The notes under the pieces were generated by a model that was given only the letters and a program-made list of their open reading frames with translations, was not told where the DNA came from and did not search any database. The translations under genes and the position numbers were made by a program. Shown here one piece after another: positions 61,347-64,000 of a stretch of 64,000 bases of DNA (within the stretch, counting starts at the first letter, position 1; every line of letters starts with the position of its first letter). This DNA comes from Paenibacillus sp. PastM-3 (lineage in GTDB: Bacteria; Bacillota; Bacilli; Paenibacillales; Paenibacillaceae), in assembly GCF_029893965.1 (NCBI RefSeq), contig NZ_JARXXP010000008.1:153488-217487 (forward strand), given 5' to 3'.

Positions 61347-62033
61347 CTATTGCAGATTCAGCCAACCCTCAGCCATGCGCCGGCCGAGTTCTTTTGCCGA
61401 AGCCGCGTTATAATGCAGATAGTCACCTTTATGAATAAGTCCGGCCGAAGCCGCCAGAAAGAACCTGTCAAAAACCGTAGCAGCTGACTCCAGCGCCCCG
61501 TTAATCTGGCCCGTATACGGGTATTCTTCCGGCCGGATGAATCCGCCCAATTTTGCCGCAACAAAAGGAACCTCCTCTGCATCCAACTCCTTCCGCAAGC
61601 TGGTGATCAGGCTGAATAACCGGTCTTTGTAGACCGCCGCATCAGCTGCCAGTTCAGAGTCGCTCTCCCCTTGGGCCCATAAAATGCCGCTTAGCTGACC
61701 GCTCTCCAAAGCCAGGCGTGCCCGCGCAACAGCCCGCTCATACAGATCCCCGCCGGGTACCCAGCGCTCGATTTTGGTTCCGCCGACTGCACAGGGAATC
61801 AGCCCTATCTTTTCCCCGCTCAGGGTACCGAGAACTGTCCGTGCGAACGTCAATCCCGGGCCTACACCTACCAGCTTCGGCTTGTCATTATGTACCGGCT
61901 CTTTTGCGTTCAGCCAGCCCCCGTTGTCGTCCAGCTTATAAATATTTTTCTCAGGCTCCGCGTTAACGTCCGGCTCTTCAAGTGGACCTCTGCCTGCCAT
62001 ATTGGATTGTCCGATTAACAAGAATAAGCGCAT
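61347..62033 (-). CDS. SASA-type carbohydrate esterase (sialate O-acetylesterase-like)
   Basis: A 228-residue SGNH/GDSL-like esterase. Seen: LFLLIGQSNMAGRGPLEE with the nucleophile Ser in GQSNMAGRG, GGTKIERWVPGGDLYERAV, ILWAQGESDSELA (oxyanion Gly/Asn equivalents) and a late GDYLHYNAASAKELG with the Asp/His pair. The domain is that of acetyl-xylan or sialate O-acetylesterases. No signal peptide, so it probably deacetylates imported sugars in the cytoplasm. Next to a GH105 gene, divergently placed. Confidence 0.9.
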   Translation of the reverse strand: MRLFLLIGQSNMAGRGPLEEPDVNAEPEKNIYKLDDNGGWLNAKEPVHNDKPKLVGVGPGLTFARTVLGTLSGEKIGLIPCAVGGTKIERWVPGGDLYERAVARARLALESGQLSGILWAQGESDSELAADAAVYKDRLFSLITSLRKELDAEEVPFVAAKLGGFIRPEEYPYTGQINGALESAATVFDRFFLAASAGLIHKGDYLHYNAASAKELGRRMAEGWLNLQ

Positions 62034-62378
62034 GCTGCAACACCCCTGTTTATTTTTTCCGCAACTCTCAATTTCAAAAGGACACTAGCACAGATAGATT
62101 AGAATGACAACGACCAGGGATACGTGAGCGGGAAAGCGGATACATCGGCAGAAAAAAGCTCGAATCTTACAAATGAAGCTTATTTTTTTCCATTCCAGTG
62201 CCCGGGCGGAGCATGATACGATTCAGGCAATGAGAGATTTGCAGAGGGGGCAGAGGGATGCCGAAGATTTATCTGGCTCAGTGTGGATGATGAGCGGATT
62301 GTGGAGGCTAAGGGAGGCAGCCGGACAAATCTCGTGTAATAACGGCAGTACATAACTAACAGGGAGGCTTTTTGAACA
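62034..62378. other. Intergenic region between the esterase and GH105 genes
   Basis: About 345 bases. It should contain both divergent promoters, but I see no clear pair of boxes and no convincing gene. A 60-codon frame at 62173-62355 has no ribosome binding site or family. Confidence 0.4.
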
Positions 62379-63407
62379 ATGAAGCTGGACTTATCTAATC
62401 TTGATCTGAAAAAGGTTACCGACAGCGTAGTCAATTACACACTCGGTATGGATCTGACCTGGAACTGGCCTTGCGGTGTTGCTTATTACGGAGTCAGCCG
62501 GGCTTTTGAAGTCACGGGGGAGCAAAGCTACCTGGAGCGGATGGCCGACTGGTGTACGGAATACATTGAGGCAGGACTGCCGGCGGAGTGGACGGTTAAT
62601 ACCTGCGCAATGGGCCATATGCTGCTCACGCTCTACGAACAGACCAAGGAGCAGAAGGTTCTTGACCTGATTGTCAGCAAGCTGGATTATCTGCAGAACC
62701 GGGCTCTGCGTTTTGGTGACAGGGTGCTTCAGCATACCGTTTCGGTAAAAAATGATTTTCCGGAGCAGGCCTGGGCCGACACGCTGTTCATGGCAGCCTA
62801 CTTCGAATTGCGTGCAGGGGTGCTGCTTGGGGAGAAAAAGTGGATCGATGACGCACTCCACCAGTTCTTCTGGCATATTAACTACCTGCAGGATGAAAAC
62901 ACCAGCCTGTGGTATCACGGATACAATCACATTGAGCAAAATCACATGTCCGGCCTCTACTGGGCCCGCGCCAACGCCTGGGCAGCCTACACCATGTCCC
63001 GAGTCGGCAAAATCCTGCCGGAAGCCTACCTGTATCCGCCGTATATGCATATTTCCAGCTCACTCCGCGACCAGCTCGCAGCGATCAAAAAGCTGCAGAA
63101 GCCTGACGGCCTCTGGGGCACCGTGCTCGACCATACGGAGGCGTATGGCGAGGTGTCGGCTACAGCGGGAATTGCTGCTGCCATGATCATGCAGGGGAAT
63201 CCGCTGCACGGGAAGTATGTCAACCAGGCGCTGCAGGGTCTGCTCGATAATATCGCCGATAACGGCCGCGTGCTGAATGTATCCGGCGGAACGGCAGTAA
63301 TGAACGACCTGGCCGGCTATCTGGGCATTGACCGGAAATGGGCGCAGGGATGGGGGCAGGGGCTGGCGCTTGCCTTCCTGTGTGCGGTGATTGAGCTGGC
63401 GCAGTAA
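62379..63407 (+). CDS. GH105 (YteR-like) unsaturated glucuronyl/rhamnogalacturonyl hydrolase
   Basis: A 342-residue alpha/alpha-barrel hydrolase. Seen: MDLTWNWPCGVAYYGVSRAF, QAWADTLFMAAYFELRAGVL with the acid Asp, and YHGYNHIEQNHMSGLYWARANAW, VSATAGIAAAMI and WAQGWGQGLALAF, the helix-lining motifs. Family 88/105 enzymes hydrolyse the unsaturated uronyl residue left by polysaccharide lyases, in the cytoplasm; no signal peptide is seen. GGGAGG lies eleven bases before the ATG. With the neighbouring esterase it suggests use of plant pectin or similar fragments. Confidence 0.93.
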   Translation: MKLDLSNLDLKKVTDSVVNYTLGMDLTWNWPCGVAYYGVSRAFEVTGEQSYLERMADWCTEYIEAGLPAEWTVNTCAMGHMLLTLYEQTKEQKVLDLIVSKLDYLQNRALRFGDRVLQHTVSVKNDFPEQAWADTLFMAAYFELRAGVLLGEKKWIDDALHQFFWHINYLQDENTSLWYHGYNHIEQNHMSGLYWARANAWAAYTMSRVGKILPEAYLYPPYMHISSSLRDQLAAIKKLQKPDGLWGTVLDHTEAYGEVSATAGIAAAMIMQGNPLHGKYVNQALQGLLDNIADNGRVLNVSGGTAVMNDLAGYLGIDRKWAQGWGQGLALAFLCAVIELAQ

Positions 63408-63520
63408 GCGGGAACGTCAGGCCCGGTCCAGCATCTCATTTGCATCCTGCTCGCAAAAAGTTAGGTGAAGTAAAAGTGGGATTCGTTAGGTAACTGATCG
63501 TTAAAAAAGCAAAGCCAGGC

Positions 63521-63586
63521 GGAGCAGCGGCGTTCTTCATTGGCAATATCACAAAAGGTCCCGCAGAACACTGCTGCTCCTTTATT
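63521..63586 (+). terminator. Terminator-like inverted repeat after GH105 gene
   Basis: GGAGCAGCGGCGTTCT pairs with AGAACACTGCTGCTCC (mismatches at the centre), then TTTATT. Confidence 0.55.
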
Positions 63587-63609
63587 AAGTAACTATATGC
63601 AAAAAAAAT

Positions 63610-63659
63610 CAGGCGAACCGGTATTGCTCCTTGGATTGGGGGCGCTGGTTCGCCTGTTT
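63610..63659. terminator. Second hairpin downstream
   Basis: AGGCGAACC at 63610-63618 pairs with GGTTCGCCT at 63645-63653, then GTTTAAT; a run of A precedes it. Confidence 0.5.
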
Positions 63660-63677
63660 AATTGCGGCTCCGGTCCC

Positions 63678-63864
63678 GCTAACAGACCCAGGAGGCGTTA
63701 TTTGCTGGGGTTTGCGCGTTTTTGAATTCTAGCGGACTCAGCAGCCGTTATTTGCCGCCAAATGACCCCGGAGGCGTGAATTAGCAGTAAATAAGGTTAT
63801 TTGAGTCCGTTACGTTGGGCGAAGGGTCAAATTTGTATAAATAACGTCATCTGAGTCCGTTAGC
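63678..63864. repeat. Mirrored 28-nt repeat units, family 2
   Basis: Five degenerate 28-nt units: 63678-63705, 63728-63755 and 63758-63785 on minus, then 63787-63814 and 63837-63864 on plus. Plus-strand consensus is roughly GCAAATAACG-N-CATCTGAGTCCG then TTAGC. The outer pairs on each side are separated by exactly 22 nt. Confidence 0.65.
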
Positions 63865-63924
63865 CTGGTGGATAGGTTAGTTATGGAGCACCAGCACCCA
63901 TTATAAGCTCTCGCAGAAGAATTC

Positions 63925-64000
63925 AGCAGTAGATTTCAGTAGTAGAGCCCAGTAGTAGAGCCCAGTAGTAGAGGCCAGTAGTAGAGTCTGGCAGCAAAGT
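63925..64000. repeat. 13-bp tandem repeat (AGTAGTAGAGCCC)n at window end
   Basis: AGTAGTAGAG starts at 63938, 63951, 63964 and 63977, an exact 13-bp period, preceded by a degraded copy at 63925. It runs to or past the end of the window. Confidence 0.85.

Noticed and set aside
62173..62355. 60-codon frame before the GH105 gene
   Set aside because: No ribosome binding site, no conserved pattern, overlaps the presumed promoter area.
63540..63725. 61-codon frame near window end
   Set aside because: Runs through a terminator hairpin and a repeat unit; no start signal.

Overview
The window looks like a chromosomal stretch of a Paenibacillus-type Firmicute. The evidence is the strong Shine-Dalgarno sequences (GGAGG-like) with frequent GTG and TTG starts, the moderate GC content, the sigma-A-type promoters, a tRNA without an encoded CCA end, and the gene families present (DUF1304, DUF2621, DUF6382-FHA, copper-amine-oxidase-type stalk proteins, YvyE, LplJ). 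This assignment is inference from gene content; no marker such as 16S rRNA is present.

Layout. 0.1-5.5 kb: an XRE regulator, tRNA-Leu(GAG), a gene relic, a frameshifted small secreted protein, a DUF1304 membrane protein, a divergent peroxide-defence pair (gpx/ohr) with OhrR-like sites between them, two small redox or cysteine proteins and a secreted stalk-domain protein. 5.6-16.4 kb: a canonical Tad/Flp pilus locus (cpaE-cpaF-tadB-tadC-flp-tadE-tadG-tadE2-tadV and an FHA protein) behind a promoter and a terminator-like leader hairpin. 16.4-20.0 kb: an epimerase, a DUF2621 protein, endonuclease IV and purU. 20.1-33.8 kb: a second, divergent Tad-like locus with its own CpaB, a CpaE-like protein lacking the Walker lysine, a divergent CpaF-like ATPase, two TadB/TadC-like membrane proteins, two tiny tandem paralogous membrane proteins, two more single-span proteins, a small secreted protein and two large PKD-rich secreted proteins of lower GC. 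It has no prepilin peptidase. 33.8-37.3 kb: a cysteine-hydrolase-like gene, tkt and ppnP. 37.3-39.1 kb: an IS605-type TnpB element with an omega-RNA-like right end, abutting the 3' half of an alpha/beta hydrolase. 39.1-44.3 kb: housekeeping genes (GNAT, 3-HIBDH-like, pgi, yvyE, TetR, yjbQ). 44.4-48.3 kb: a sulfate ABC transporter cysT-cysW-cysA-sbp. 48.4-56.3 kb: PhnP-like MBL, GNAT, HAD, EamA, YdjM-like, an ABC-2 exporter and lipoate ligase. 56.5-61.3 kb: a cobalamin salvage/assembly group cobD, cbiZ, orf118, cbiB, cobC, rich in short tandem repeats. 61.3-64 kb: a SASA esterase and a GH105 hydrolase, then a repeat-rich intergenic end.

How the genes work together. The first Tad locus supplies a prepilin peptidase and pilins with class III cleavage sites. 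The second has an assembly ATPase, platform proteins and a CpaB but no peptidase and no cleavable pilin, so it is either a peptidase-independent relative or borrows parts from the first. Its large PKD proteins are the likely surface partners. The cobalamin genes make a coherent lower-ligand and cobinamide-remodelling set. Two intergenic regions (58.0-58.2 and 63.7-63.9 kb) carry degenerate 28-nt units in mirrored orientation with about 50-nt spacing, which I cannot assign to a known family.
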